Positions 9,901 to 15,741 are shown, counted from the stretch's first letter. The stretch is 37,891 nt of DNA from an uncultured Caryophanales bacterium (GCA_948433085.1 CAOJDP010000006.1:1-37891), one strand, 5' to 3'. Numbers and translations: made by a program. Notes: a model not told the origin generated them from the sequence alone.

Positions 9901-10213
9901 ATATTGATTGATTAAGATGCTTTTGAATACTAAAATCATCATGCGTTTTGAGTCGAATATTTAGATAATTATCCAATGTTTCCATTTGCATTAAATCGTC
10001 TTGTGGATGAAGACCAAACCATACCTTATAAGAATTGCTTTGGTTTATATAATAATCATCTTTTAAAATTAATGTATTATCAATTTCTTCATACTGACCA
10101 TTTTTTAGAAAATGAATTGGTTCTTCATACATTCTAGCAATAATTTCCCCATTTTCTTGTAAAAAATGTTTTTCTTTCTCTTTTCTCTTTTCAATTAATT
10201 CTATTTCTTTCAT
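3917..10213 (-). CDS. giant YD-repeat/RHS protein with DNRLRE, CBM-like and ricin-like domains
   Basis: At 2098 residues this is the largest gene in the window. Order of parts: a phage-associated N-terminal region (1-~230) with no signal peptide; a DNRLRE-type beta domain (~231-415, DTYIYPGD ... NRSLLKFDLP); an RHS/YD shell with many [YF]xYD repeats (~430-1900); two inserted carbohydrate-binding-like modules (~777-925 and ~925-1086, starting KDSSFEKD and ENSDFSEG); an inserted ricin-type beta-trefoil (~1182-1307, DGYYKIRLKGTENC ... GHDKWRFE). The RHS core ends with the hallmark NLYYLNSRYYNPVWGRFIN near residue 1865, followed by a unique ~195-residue C-terminus (from SGKGFF, ~1902) that ends in an Ala/Gly/Val-rich hydrophobic stretch. 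In known RHS/WapA systems the shell encapsulates such a C-terminal toxin. The gene follows phage tail genes and precedes an immunity candidate, holin and lysin. A toxin role is inference; a giant tail-tip adhesin is the alternative. Confidence 0.85.
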   Translation of the reverse strand: MKEIELIEKRKEKEKHFLQENGEIIARMYEEPIHFLKNGQYEEIDNTLILKDDYYINQSNSYKVWFGLHPQDDLMQMETLDNYLNIRLKTHDDFSIQKHLNQSILEDRICYKNILENIDLDYQVLPTKVKESIVLHNPNVDVNALEFMIRTNMELNLVDDRRICASNDGKAIFYMDAPYMYDANDIINRNVHYHLEKLGQEYTLKLIVDQDWLNNQNITYPVVIDPTINGYQEENNVYDTYIYPGDAGIDRNNRDHLKVGVERINGIDVTNRSLLKFDLPTIGTGSYVTYARIKLKGYPDFTHSYEQDFVNIYRITENWDEVTANWNTMNDKFDSSRVEGTFESNRNYYEDANGVYSFFGSEAEITSLVQKWYTGTPNYGIMLKANTEQYRTDVIPMFFSKNNIITGGNPKPILEITYRNQNGLESYMDYNRQGFSQGSMYHNTYNGNLTGIFDIGATIGGKLPVSLKLVYNTNDVVLDQNFGYGIGYRLNLYQTIKEEEIDNIKYLAFVDEDGTIHYFLNQKVKFEQNENGSSGFITTSYENTYFDEDGLDLIIEKSTDGASYTLKDKNGNQKKFVKSGTFSYLTEIKDVSGNKISITYDSSRRITKVVDSNNQTIDISYGIDSIVVTSPDQKVTLNQENYQITKIISIQGTTTFTYSNNLISSITDITGKKIEYTYYEQSPYKVKKVTEYGLNNTVGTFYEVSYGFNATTIVDSKNKIKTITYNSYGNPVSMSSLKDHNDITNAYGIKMEYGESFRGVNTYANKLLENQIPLKYVKNYIKDSSFEKDTTDFIAEGSSHVVTSTDCANSGNRSLKVQLGTGAYQGAYRQIEVPKGKYYTLSAYINSLYEPMHMGLYYTDVNGKTVMEISENVLPSEKGNFERYDVTIFYPNDATSNLCIGFFEGSTYYIDDIQLEEGQVADSYNMVENSDFSEGLSSWNLSASKLKTGEDISTDDIFKIVKVNENQSALKVSMNPEITTSFNQQFSVNGKAGEVYTLSFWYKNEGLVAGEGMYYGTYNNIIFGFVPTVEQQTDAIYNKTFNPNEKEWQYFSYTFIAPWDFKGVNMSFIQVMNANSFYITNLNLFKDVRSVTYDYDENGNVILSKNLNNDSSSFKYDKNNQLIGMTKPRGKNFTYEYDNIVTDRLLKGISPTGITNEFVYDSFGNPVITRIRNKGQILENTLDGYYKIRLKGTENCIRLIDNKIAVVKDICGHDKWRFEKEIINNKIYYRVKHNVIQKYWNGIDGGLLFTDLNGDYSLFSLEKKENGSFLIQCKANNLYLYNDNGILKLNSLENKNQFDFEFYLENTEFYYSPFEIFIENSAEYTSDGKYIKSITDTRLNKTEYNIDSTTGLMNSVTNAKNQTTNYSYNDKRQLTFVTTGDRSITYGYNSQSLLSKIIQENRIYNFEYDEFLNLRSTKIGDNIELIKHQYEKNNGNLVSSTYGNNDSITYEYDEFDRIKKVNKMNDTYEYFYGNNGDLLKITSANNTIKYTYDSGKRLYEYTNNGFKIRYGYDSNDNIINKKYVLDSIEHNIENILDDDDILTQTNFDSEKAVMYYLDNIGRITGKRIGTGNSLTKYEYITNGKRTSLLVKSIDNMGDVYSYKYDELDNITHIYHNNVLENKYYYDEYNELVKEDNYVINKTIVYEYDKLGNILSKKAYAIGTSYLLAQDIYEYSNNDWVDQLQKFNNDSITYDEIGNPLSIGDTIQFSWINGRQLNSYRDSNNIIEYRYNKDGIRIGKVVNGIKTEYYLEGALIIFEKSGNNVLYYLRNESDDLIGLQYNNDIYYYIKNAQNDIIGLMNSDCNTVARYTYDSWGNIVSITDNEGNDVSNDSTHIANINPFRYRSYYYDKEINLYYLNSRYYNPVWGRFINADSVVGINGDIISYNSYAYCSNNPINYTDLSGKGFFKSLWNGFKNVTKKAAKAIGNVICDIAGTIVSVDVNTTTSIESKKNSIDGVASVEKGSSITHTKTVFGKQNSLLKININNNDGNLSKSSVGVSTNNGLLDLSAEVGFGTAQVAVNAKENDNTYSFSVGVDKLDLNAGFSASISMGDGNYSNAYLQGNVNSLIPLTIYAVSTGAAALPTVGVVAQLMQSLAPA

Positions 10214-10226
10214 ACTTTTTCCCTCC

Positions 10227-10583
10227 TTAATTGACTTCTAGCATAATTGCCTGTAATTCAGTAATTTTTTTCTTTACTTTTGGATAATAATATTTCCATA
10301 AAGTAGATTCATCTTTTTCTTCTTCATGGGCAACTTTTTCAATAGCCCTCGTTACACTTAATCCATTTACCATAATTTCATTAAATAGTTTATATTCAAT
10401 ACCATGATATGTTTCCAAATCGTGGCTGATTTGATTTAATAATTCCTTTTGTAAATATACTATGGTTTCAATTTTACTTCTTTCTTCTTCCAAATTTTTT
10501 TCATACTGTTTTATCATTTTTAAACGATTTTTTGAGATTTTTAATTCATACTTCACTTTTTCATAATAAAGAAACCAATCCAT
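10227..10583 (-). CDS. small helical protein between tail and RHS genes
   Basis: The 118-residue protein is charged and helical. Residues ~1-60 look like a coiled coil (YEKNLEEERSKIETIVYLQKE), and residues ~65-110 (IEYKLFNEIMVNGLSVTRAI ... LWKYYYPKVKKKI) resemble the small sigma-like/ArpU-like helix-turn-helix proteins found in Bacillota prophages. It lies in the tail-RHS operon, 13 bases before the RHS start. It could be a regulator of the cassette or an adaptor/chaperone for the giant protein; the sequence does not decide. Confidence 0.6.
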   Translation of the reverse strand: MDWFLYYEKVKYELKISKNRLKMIKQYEKNLEEERSKIETIVYLQKELLNQISHDLETYHGIEYKLFNEIMVNGLSVTRAIEKVAHEEEKDESTLWKYYYPKVKKKITELQAIMLEVN

Positions 10584-10617
10584 TTTATCACCATAATAAA
10601 TATGTTAGAAAAGAACG

Positions 10618-11382
10618 TTATGCAGTTCTTTTCCACATATAAACTTCGTATCTTAATGGTGTAACAGTATGTGTATGGTTATTTAATGTGTGGGTATGTC
10701 CTTGACCTCCACCTGTATTTTGATTTGTTGCAGTAGTAGAACCAGTATAATAAGTTGCAATTTCTGCTCCAGCATAAAAGCCTGTAGTACATTTTAAACG
10801 TGTATCATAATGTGCATCATCATTCATCCAACATTTTGGATTTTCTGTATGATTATGTGCATTTTGAATATGCGTATGACTAGGCATCTGAGCAACTGTA
10901 ATTGCAGTACTACTTGTTGAATTATTACTAGGACCTCCAGAAGTATTACTTCCAGCAGTATTTCCACCATTTCCTGCATATAAATAATAACCATTAATTC
11001 TTTCCCAAGTTCCCCCAAATAGAGTTGCTGGACTTGTACTACTAATAGACATATATAAACTTCCAATAGGATAAACCTTTTTTAAAATTTCAGTCATGTC
11101 TAAATTTTCACTATTATCTTTTTCAGTAGTAATTGATTTTACTGTTAAATTTCCTTCCTCATCTAGACTAAATTTATTATTTTTAGATGAAATACAATCT
11201 ACTTTTGCACTATTTACTTCAAGATTAAATTGATCTCCCGTTTTTGTAAAAGCATCTTTAAAGTAAATATCATCTAGAGTAAAATCACTACTTGTTCCAG
11301 TTTCAGCTACTACTGCAGCTTCCTCAAGAGATACATCCATTACATCATTTACTTCATTTACAACTTGATTTGTTAAATTCAT
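10618..11382 (-). CDS. phage tail-collar/receptor-binding type protein
   Basis: The 254-residue protein has an Asn/Asp-rich N-terminal part and a C-terminal tail-collar module: IGSLYMSISSTSPATLFGGTW (~113-133), a Gly/Ser/Thr-rich loop and His clusters (PSHTHIQNAHNH, GHTHTLNNHTHT) ending in RYEVYMWKRTA. This block is characteristic of short tail fibres and baseplate upper proteins of Bacillota phages, where the histidines bind metal in a trimer. No other structural phage gene is nearby, so this is a remnant or a repurposed cell-binding component. AAGGAAAG precedes ATG 11382. It is the first gene after the promoter at 11423-11459. Confidence 0.85.
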   Translation of the reverse strand: MNLTNQVVNEVNDVMDVSLEEAAVVAETGTSSDFTLDDIYFKDAFTKTGDQFNLEVNSAKVDCISSKNNKFSLDEEGNLTVKSITTEKDNSENLDMTEILKKVYPIGSLYMSISSTSPATLFGGTWERINGYYLYAGNGGNTAGSNTSGGPSNNSTSSTAITVAQMPSHTHIQNAHNHTENPKCWMNDDAHYDTRLKCTTGFYAGAEIATYYTGSTTATNQNTGGGQGHTHTLNNHTHTVTPLRYEVYMWKRTA

Positions 11383-11422
11383 AATTTGTTCACTTTCCTT
11401 TCTCTTGTACTGGTACAGCTAC

Positions 11423-11459
11423 ATCATATCCTTTTTTTCACTGGAATTACACTAGACAT
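11423..11459 (-). promoter_or_regulatory. late-type promoter of the tail-RHS unit
   Basis: TATGAT (-10, 11423-11428) preceded by ATGTCTAGTGTAATTCCAGT (11440-11459), in the same spacing as at 3151-3187. Just downstream is an imperfect palindrome around TGTACTGGTACA (11406-11417), in the transcribed leader. Upstream, four ATGTC/TTGTC boxes are scattered at about 11455, 11475, 11578 and 11588. Confidence 0.65.
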
Positions 11460-11500
11460 TTTGAATATTTTTAGGACATTTTTAGGGAGACCAGTAAAAA

Positions 11501-11543
11501 AAAGAAACAAATGAGTGAAAAAAATTTTTTCCCTCACTTATTT
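11501..11543 (-). terminator. terminator after the parA-sigma remnant
   Basis: Arms 11509-11518 and 11534-11543 (AAATGAGTGA with TCACTTATTT, one G-T pair) form a stem followed on the minus strand by a T-rich tract of eight T. It closes the leftward transcript that reads through 11616-12320. Confidence 0.7.
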
Positions 11544-11615
11544 CCCCATTCAAATGCATTTTTGCAACCCTAAAATGACAATAAATGACATTTTTCTTAA
11601 AAATTCACTGGACAA

Positions 11616-12320
11616 TTACCGGATATAATTATCAAATTCCAACATTCTTCGCATTTTAGAGATTCCATTTTTGATACTTTTACTAATGGCTTGATGACTG
11701 GTTTCTTCAATTTGTGCAATTTGTTCTAATGATAAATTTTGGAAGAAATATAAAACAATTCTTTTTCTTTGGCAATATGGAAGAAATTCCATTACTTCAA
11801 TTAAATCGTGTACCAAAATATTTGTCATTACTTTATTTTCTAACGATTCTTGCTTTTGAAATGATTTATTATAAAGAGTTTCTTCATATATCTCCGAATG
11901 TTCAATATGACTTTCAAACTCATGCAACAATTTTAAATCATCTAATTCAAATTGAGTCATTGCTTTCGCTGCTAAATATTGTGTTTGAACAGGTATAATA
12001 ACTTTATCTGCACATGATAGAGCATTTAGAGTAATCATATCAAGACTAGGGCTACAATCAATCAAAACATAATCATACTTTTCTTTAATATCTTTAATAC
12101 AATTTTGCATAATTCGTTCCCTACTAATGGCACTAATCAATGCAAATGAAATGGCTGACAAATCTAAATTAGATGGAATTAAATCTACATTTTCCTCATG
12201 ATGTAAAATCACTTTACTAGCATCTATTGTTTTATCATTAATTGCCTGTTCCATTAAATTTGCTAGAGTGAGAATATTATCTGTTTCATAATAACCCATA
12301 CAAATAGTTAAATCTCCTTG
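11616..12320 (-). pseudogene. parA: 3' part of split parA, fused to a sigma-70 region 4-like tail
   Basis: These 234 codons continue the ParA fragment at 25961-26089: QGDLTICMGYYETDN follows DCDP without frame change when the mobile element is removed. ParA signatures present are HHEENVDLIPSNLDLS and YVLIDCSPSLDMITLNAL (Walker B region) and VPVQTQYLAAKAMTQ. After about residue 130 the ParA sequence stops and a sigma-70 region 4-like domain begins (EHSEIYEETLYNKSF ... LSLEQIAQIEETSHQAISKSI), typical of small sigma-like proteins of conjugative transposons. ParA therefore lacks its last ~100 residues. In the integrated state there is no ribosome-binding site for a TTG at 12326; an internal Met could still give the sigma-like part. 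Confidence 0.85.
12319..12320. other. element junction, left attachment site (TG core)
   Basis: Host parA sequence ends CTCCTTG and the element begins TGGCAATACTTATT. The only bases shared with the other junction are TG, the dinucleotide core expected for a large serine recombinase. The reconstituted target is CTCCTTGAGGATCA, itself nearly palindromic around TG and encoding the conserved DPQG of ParA. Confidence 0.8.
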
Positions 12321-12381
12321 TGGCAATACTTATTTACAATATTTTTTAATTTTTTTCAAAAATTTAATAACTGTGTCCTTT

Positions 12382-12555
12382 TTATGCAACATTTTCAACT
12401 TTAATTTTCAATGTTTCATCTGTAATAATCTTCTTAATCAATTCTTCATAAGTCAATTTTGCTCCGTTAGATTGAATTAAATTGACAGTATAGATTGTTC
12501 CATTTATCTCTAACTTGAATTTACATTCATTATTATTCTTCTGTTCTTTAGACAT
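12382..12555 (-). CDS. tnpW: TnpW-like transposon protein
   Basis: The 57-residue protein (MSKEQKNNNECKFKLEINGT ...) has the beta-strand pair and C-terminal EELIKKIITDE helix of TnpW-type small proteins found in Tn4451-like and related Clostridial elements; their function is unknown. The start at 12555 is chosen because AAGGAGGAG lies nine bases upstream; a longer frame would begin inside that site. It is the last gene of the element, next to the left junction. Assignment rests on resemblance and context. Confidence 0.6.
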   Translation of the reverse strand: MSKEQKNNNECKFKLEINGTIYTVNLIQSNGAKLTYEELIKKIITDETLKIKVENVA

Positions 12556-12582
12556 CTTTTTTCTCCTCCTTTCCATTTTTAA

Positions 12583-12620
12583 GCATAAAAAAATAGAGAT
12601 ACTAATTTCTTAATATCTCT
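12583..12620 (-). terminator. terminator upstream of tnpW
   Basis: AGAGATA (12595-12601) pairs with TATCTCT (12614-12620); on the minus strand it is followed by ATTTTTTTATG. Confidence 0.75.
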
Positions 12621-12680
12621 GTGCTTATTATATTTAATTTTTTTAATTACATTTATCAAATTTTCTTTTAAATTTTACTT

Positions 12681-12706
12681 AAAAATCCACAGTATAAACC
12701 TGTGGA
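12681..12706 (-). terminator. second terminator after the excisionase gene
   Basis: TCCACAG (12686-12692) pairs with CTGTGGA (12700-12706); five T follow on the minus strand. With the hairpin 80 bases further it forms a double stop between the HTH operon and tnpW. Confidence 0.65.
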
Positions 12707-12777
12707 CTCTTAATTTGTATTATATATAAAATCTTTCATTTTCAAGTGTTTTACTTTTATTTAATTAAATTTTTCAT

Positions 12778-13020
12778 TTATAAAATGCCTTTATCTATCA
12801 CATCCTTTCCAAAAATCTCTAAGTCTTTTATATTATTTAAGTCAGATAAATCTTTTCCATCATATTTTTCTAAAAAATTTAGTAATGAAGTTCGTCTGAC
12901 TTTTAGACTTCCTAAATTTAATGCTGGTAAATAACCTTTTCTTATCAAATTATAAACATATCCTACATTTGTTTTTATTAAGAGTGATACTTCTTTAACT
13001 GTATATAAAACATCTTCCAA
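12778..13020 (-). CDS. excisionase-type MerR-like HTH protein
   Basis: The 80-residue protein has a classical winged-helix excisionase/DNA-binding domain at residues 4-55 (LYTVKEVSLLIKTNVGYVYNLI, then GYLPALNLGSLKVRRTSLLNFL). Such proteins steer recombinase directionality or regulate element genes. It starts with TTG at 13020, ten bases after GAGGAGGG. It ends a run of four small helix-turn-helix genes and is the best Xis candidate by similarity, although TnpX of Tn4451 is reported to work without a separate Xis, so a regulatory role is equally possible. Confidence 0.75.
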   Translation of the reverse strand: MEDVLYTVKEVSLLIKTNVGYVYNLIRKGYLPALNLGSLKVRRTSLLNFLEKYDGKDLSDLNNIKDLEIFGKDVIDKGIL

Positions 13021-13023
13021 AAT

Positions 13024-13167
13024 TTATCCCTCCTCATTATTCTTTGGAGTCTTATTAACAAAGCCACCTATATTTAAGGGTTTCATTTTAGCAATTGCCT
13101 CATCAAGTTCTTTCTCATTAGTTATTCCACACTTTTTTAATTCTTTCCATAAATTCTCAATATTCAC
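13024..13167 (-). CDS. 47-residue conserved-looking element protein
   Basis: A GTG start at 13167 with AAAGGAAAG upstream opens 47 codons: MNIENLWKELKKCGITNEKE, then a segment ending KMKPLNIGGF. It overlaps the preceding gene by 11 bases and its end holds the GAGGAGGG site of the excisionase gene, so all three are translationally linked. Similar tiny proteins accompany excisionase genes in Clostridial transposons; function is unknown. Confidence 0.6.
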   Translation of the reverse strand: MNIENLWKELKKCGITNEKELDEAIAKMKPLNIGGFVNKTPKNNEEG

Positions 13168-13414
13168 TTTCTTTCCTTTCAGTATCTAATAATATTTTCT
13201 TTATCATTTCTAATTTTGTTTCAGCTATTGTTGCTCTTTCTATTGCTTTTTCATACATTTGAATATTAACTGTATCTGAACCAACTTTTATTCTATATCT
13301 GCCTGTTTCAGTAATCTGGTATTCTACTTGATTTGTTGCAATTAACTTCAATACATTCTTATGTCCTATTTTAAATCTTCTCATATATTCATTAACACTT
13401 ATATATTCTTCCAT
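13157..13414 (-). CDS. small HTH protein of the excisionase fold
   Basis: The 85-residue protein begins with an excisionase-like helix-turn-helix (SVNEYMRRFKIGHKNVLKLI, then YRIKVGSDTVNI) and ends in a charged helix (EKAIERATIAETKLEMIKKI) that could dimerise as a coiled coil. It overlaps the following 47-codon gene. It is part of a leftward operon beginning at the promoter 14063-14091. Specific role unknown. Confidence 0.65.
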   Translation of the reverse strand: MEEYISVNEYMRRFKIGHKNVLKLIATNQVEYQITETGRYRIKVGSDTVNIQMYEKAIERATIAETKLEMIKKILLDTERKESEY

Positions 13415-13430
13415 TATAGTTCCACCTATT

Positions 13431-13712
13431 TTATTGTCCTTTTAATGTTAGTTTTTTGTTTATTTCTACTAATTCTAAATATATCAAATTTAATAAATTG
13501 TCTTGTTTTTCATCTTTAATATTTACATATTCAAGAAATTTACTTCTTATGATGTTATAATTCCATCGCCCTCTTTTGCTTTCTACTGCTGTCCCCCAAT
13601 TTACTTTACCTTGTCGTAGTAAAGCTCTAATATATTCAGGATTCTTGCCAATTATCTTTCCTGCTTGTTCAGGAGTTAATGTTTCCACTCTTTTTATATC
13701 TTCTTCCATCAA
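13431..13712 (-). CDS. small HTH protein of the excisionase fold
   Basis: The 93-residue protein shows LTPEQAGKIIGKNPEYIRALLRQG followed by RGRWNYNIIRSKFLEYV, the winged-helix pattern of phage/transposon DNA-binding proteins. The C-terminal 25 residues are helical (LLNLIYLELVEINKKL). AAAGGGG precedes a TTG-ATG pair at 13712/13709; either could start it. It sits between two related small HTH genes with gaps of 16 and 26 bases. Confidence 0.65.
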   Translation of the reverse strand: MMEEDIKRVETLTPEQAGKIIGKNPEYIRALLRQGKVNWGTAVESKRGRWNYNIIRSKFLEYVNIKDEKQDNLLNLIYLELVEINKKLTLKGQ

Positions 13713-13738
13713 AATTGCCCCTTTATAAACTTAAATTA

Positions 13739-13966
13739 TTATTCTTCTTTATTTCTCTTTACCTTATACCAATCTCTAATAGCACTTCCTAAAGCTACTT
13801 TTTCTTTTCCGTAATTTTCACTTGGAAAATCCTTGCTATTATAAATGCATAATGCTGTTGGTACACTGCATTTTCTTAATTTTGCAAATTCTGTTGGAGT
13901 ATAAAAATAATTATCTTGTAACTCTCTTATTTCATATTCTTTTGTTTCATTTTTTTCTTTTTCCAA
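13739..13966 (-). CDS. small HTH protein, first gene of the HTH operon
   Basis: About 75 residues: an acidic N-terminus (EKEKNETKEYEIRELQ) then an excisionase-like HTH (YFYTPTEFAKLRKCSVPTAL, LGSAIRDWYKV). A GTG at 13975 is possible, but it lies within the AGAGGTGG ribosome-binding site, so the TTG at 13966 is preferred. It is the first full gene after the sigma-A promoter at 14063-14091 and the short leader frame at 13982-14023. Confidence 0.6.
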   Translation of the reverse strand: MEKEKNETKEYEIRELQDNYFYTPTEFAKLRKCSVPTALCIYNSKDFPSENYGKEKVALGSAIRDWYKVKRNKEE

Positions 13967-13981
13967 TAATACCACCTCTTA

Positions 13982-14023
13982 TTATTTTTTTAATTTATTA
14001 CCCTCAATATACATCGCCACCAT
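13982..14023 (-). CDS. possible 13-residue leader peptide
   Basis: ATG 14023 opens MVAMYIEGNKLKK, ending 16 bases before the start of the first HTH gene and lying inside its mRNA leader. The site upstream (AAAAAAAGA) is weak. Translational coupling or attenuation is possible but unproven. Confidence 0.25.
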   Translation of the reverse strand: MVAMYIEGNKLKK

Positions 14024-14062
14024 TCTTTTTTTATTTGTGTGTCGTGCCGCAAAACTATTTTT

Positions 14063-14091
14063 ATTATACAATAGTTATATTCTAAAATCAA
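14063..14091 (-). promoter_or_regulatory. sigma-A promoter of the HTH operon
   Basis: On the minus strand TTGATT (14086-14091) and TATAAT (14063-14068) are spaced by 17 bases. It lies between the TM2 gene and the HTH string and reads left. Confidence 0.8.
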
Positions 14092-14148
14092 AACTACAAA
14101 AAAAGAAACATTAGCACTTTTATTAAATGTTAATGTTTGCTTTTATAT

Positions 14149-14784
14149 CTATTGATTATTTTTTACCATATTGAATATTTTTACAAATTCTGTATGTGTG
14201 TTTAATATTATTGAATAAGAAGTTGAACCAATTTGCAAAATTATTCCATCATTCACTTCTGTTACTGATGTTATCTTATCAAATGTTTTATCAAAACATT
14301 CATTAGTTGAAGAATAAATCACTCTTTTATTTGTAATATATAATGTACCAGCATATGTTGTTCGTTGATTTTCTCTTATTGCTTTTCCCCCAGAGCCACC
14401 TGTTCTATATGTTAAGCCTTTCATTAGTCTAATACTAATTCCACTACTTTTACCTGTATATCCTGTAGTTATTGTTTTATCCTTAAAGGTATATCCTATA
14501 TCTGCATAATGGCATACCTCATCATTTGCTAAATTTATATTTGTTCCTATTATGGTAGGTAGTTGACCATTTTTTATCATATTTAATGTTTCTGTACTCA
14601 TTAATGATTTACTATTAGTATTTTTTCCAGTAAGTTCTTTAATAATATCTATAATCCAACCAATTCCACAAAGTCCTCCTGTAAATAAATATATTAGTCC
14701 CATTTTGTAATCTTTATCTATAAACTTATGAACTCCAAATACACCTAAAAATATTACAATTAATAATCTTGTTTTTTTGTTCAT
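14149..14784 (-). CDS. TM2-domain membrane protein with PH-like C-terminus
   Basis: The 211-residue protein starts with a TM2 domain (residues ~3-50: a first helix LLIVIFLGVFGVHKFID, then MGLIYLFTGGLCGIGWIIDI), which forms two membrane helices with the conserved G-x-HKF turn. Residues ~120-210 contain YAGTLYITNKRVIYSS, a motif of bacterial PH/GRAM-like domains. The start at 14784 is chosen from GGAGGAAA seven bases upstream. It follows the restriction gene with a 36-base gap and may share its transcript. Function unknown; proteins of this plan are common in mobile elements and some are linked to membrane sensing. Confidence 0.8.
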   Translation of the reverse strand: MNKKTRLLIVIFLGVFGVHKFIDKDYKMGLIYLFTGGLCGIGWIIDIIKELTGKNTNSKSLMSTETLNMIKNGQLPTIIGTNINLANDEVCHYADIGYTFKDKTITTGYTGKSSGISIRLMKGLTYRTGGSGGKAIRENQRTTYAGTLYITNKRVIYSSTNECFDKTFDKITSVTEVNDGIILQIGSTSYSIILNTHTEFVKIFNMVKNNQ

Positions 14785-14820
14785 TCTAATTTCCTCCATA
14801 GTGTAAGTAAATTGCATATA

Positions 14821-15741
14821 TTATGCTCTCGGTCCTACGAATTTATCTCCGTTTAAATGTATCATATGATCTGGCATTTCACTTAACCATACTTCTGTTT
14901 CCCAAGCTAAATCTTCTGCAAACTTTTTAAAAGTTTTCATATCTATAAATGCTGTAACAAATATTTTTCCTAAATCACACTTTTTTGTCATTTCATTTAT
15001 TTCTAATATTCTCTTTGGACTTATCGGACCAACACTTGTAACTGCTTCAATGAAATAAACCCATTTCTTATCATCTTGATATAAAATAACATCTGGCAAT
15101 TTTTCGTGTTTTCCCATTGATATTTTCAGTTTTTTTAACAGTTCGTTGTCCTTATATAAGTCTTTATCTTTAGTATCTCCAACATATAGTACAATACTAT
15201 TCTGTGCAAATCTTGGAGCAAATTCTTCTATTATAGCTTTTTGTAATTCATTATGCTTTCCTGTGCTAAATTCAAATTTTTCTCCATTTATTATTACAGG
15301 CATCTTTGTCAGTTTCCTTTTGTTTTCATAAATGCTTATTAGTTTTTCGTGATTTTTTAAATATTTTTCTTTTTCACTTTCCCACTTTGCTGTTTTATAT
15401 TTTTTAATTAAATCTAAAGCTTCTATCGTTAATCTGTATCTATAATTAGGACTGTTTGTTGGTTTAGCATTGTCTTCAACTATAGCTGCAATCCTAAAAT
15501 GGTGTAATGCTTGTTTTCTAAATGTTTCTCTACTGTTTTCAGCATATACAATATTATACTTTTCTTTTATAAATTCCATAATATCGTGTATTCTAATATA
15601 TTTATTAGTTGCTTTTTCCCATTCTTGATTTTCTTCTAATTGTAATAAAGCTAATAGAGTATATGCACATAAATCTGATTGTTGTGATTTTGGCATTCCT
15701 ATTTCTTTTAATATCTCTTTTGCCTCGTCTAATTTATTCAT
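14821..15741 (-). CDS. BsuBI/PstI-family type II restriction endonuclease
   Basis: The 306-residue enzyme is predicted to cut DNA at CTGCAG. Family landmarks: RIHDIMEFIKEKYNIVYAEN (N-terminal winged-helix part), SRETFRKQALHHF, NSPNYRYRLT, then the nuclease half with APRFAQNSIVLYVGDTKDK, KLPDVILYQDDKKW and FIEAVTSVGPISPKR (PD-(D/E)xK-type core with Asp in PDV and Glu in IEA), HMIHLNGDKFVGPR at the end. Length matches R.BsuBI/R.PstI (~315-325). The start at 15741 is preferred because GGAGGCG lies nine bases upstream; it overlaps the methyltransferase by eight bases, so endonuclease synthesis follows methylase synthesis. The recognition site is inferred from family. Confidence 0.9.
   Translation of the reverse strand: MNKLDEAKEILKEIGMPKSQQSDLCAYTLLALLQLEENQEWEKATNKYIRIHDIMEFIKEKYNIVYAENSRETFRKQALHHFRIAAIVEDNAKPTNSPNYRYRLTIEALDLIKKYKTAKWESEKEKYLKNHEKLISIYENKRKLTKMPVIINGEKFEFSTGKHNELQKAIIEEFAPRFAQNSIVLYVGDTKDKDLYKDNELLKKLKISMGKHEKLPDVILYQDDKKWVYFIEAVTSVGPISPKRILEINEMTKKCDLGKIFVTAFIDMKTFKKFAEDLAWETEVWLSEMPDHMIHLNGDKFVGPRA

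Noticed and set aside
1918-11382. A complete prophage
   Set aside because: Only tail-collar, holin and lysin genes are phage-like; head, portal, terminase, integrase and repressor genes are absent in the window.
3168-11459. The matched 20-base blocks at 3168 and 11440 as att repeats of a small mobile element
   Set aside because: They precede minus-strand genes at similar distances with an adjacent conserved -10, and no recombinase lies between them, so a promoter function explains them better.
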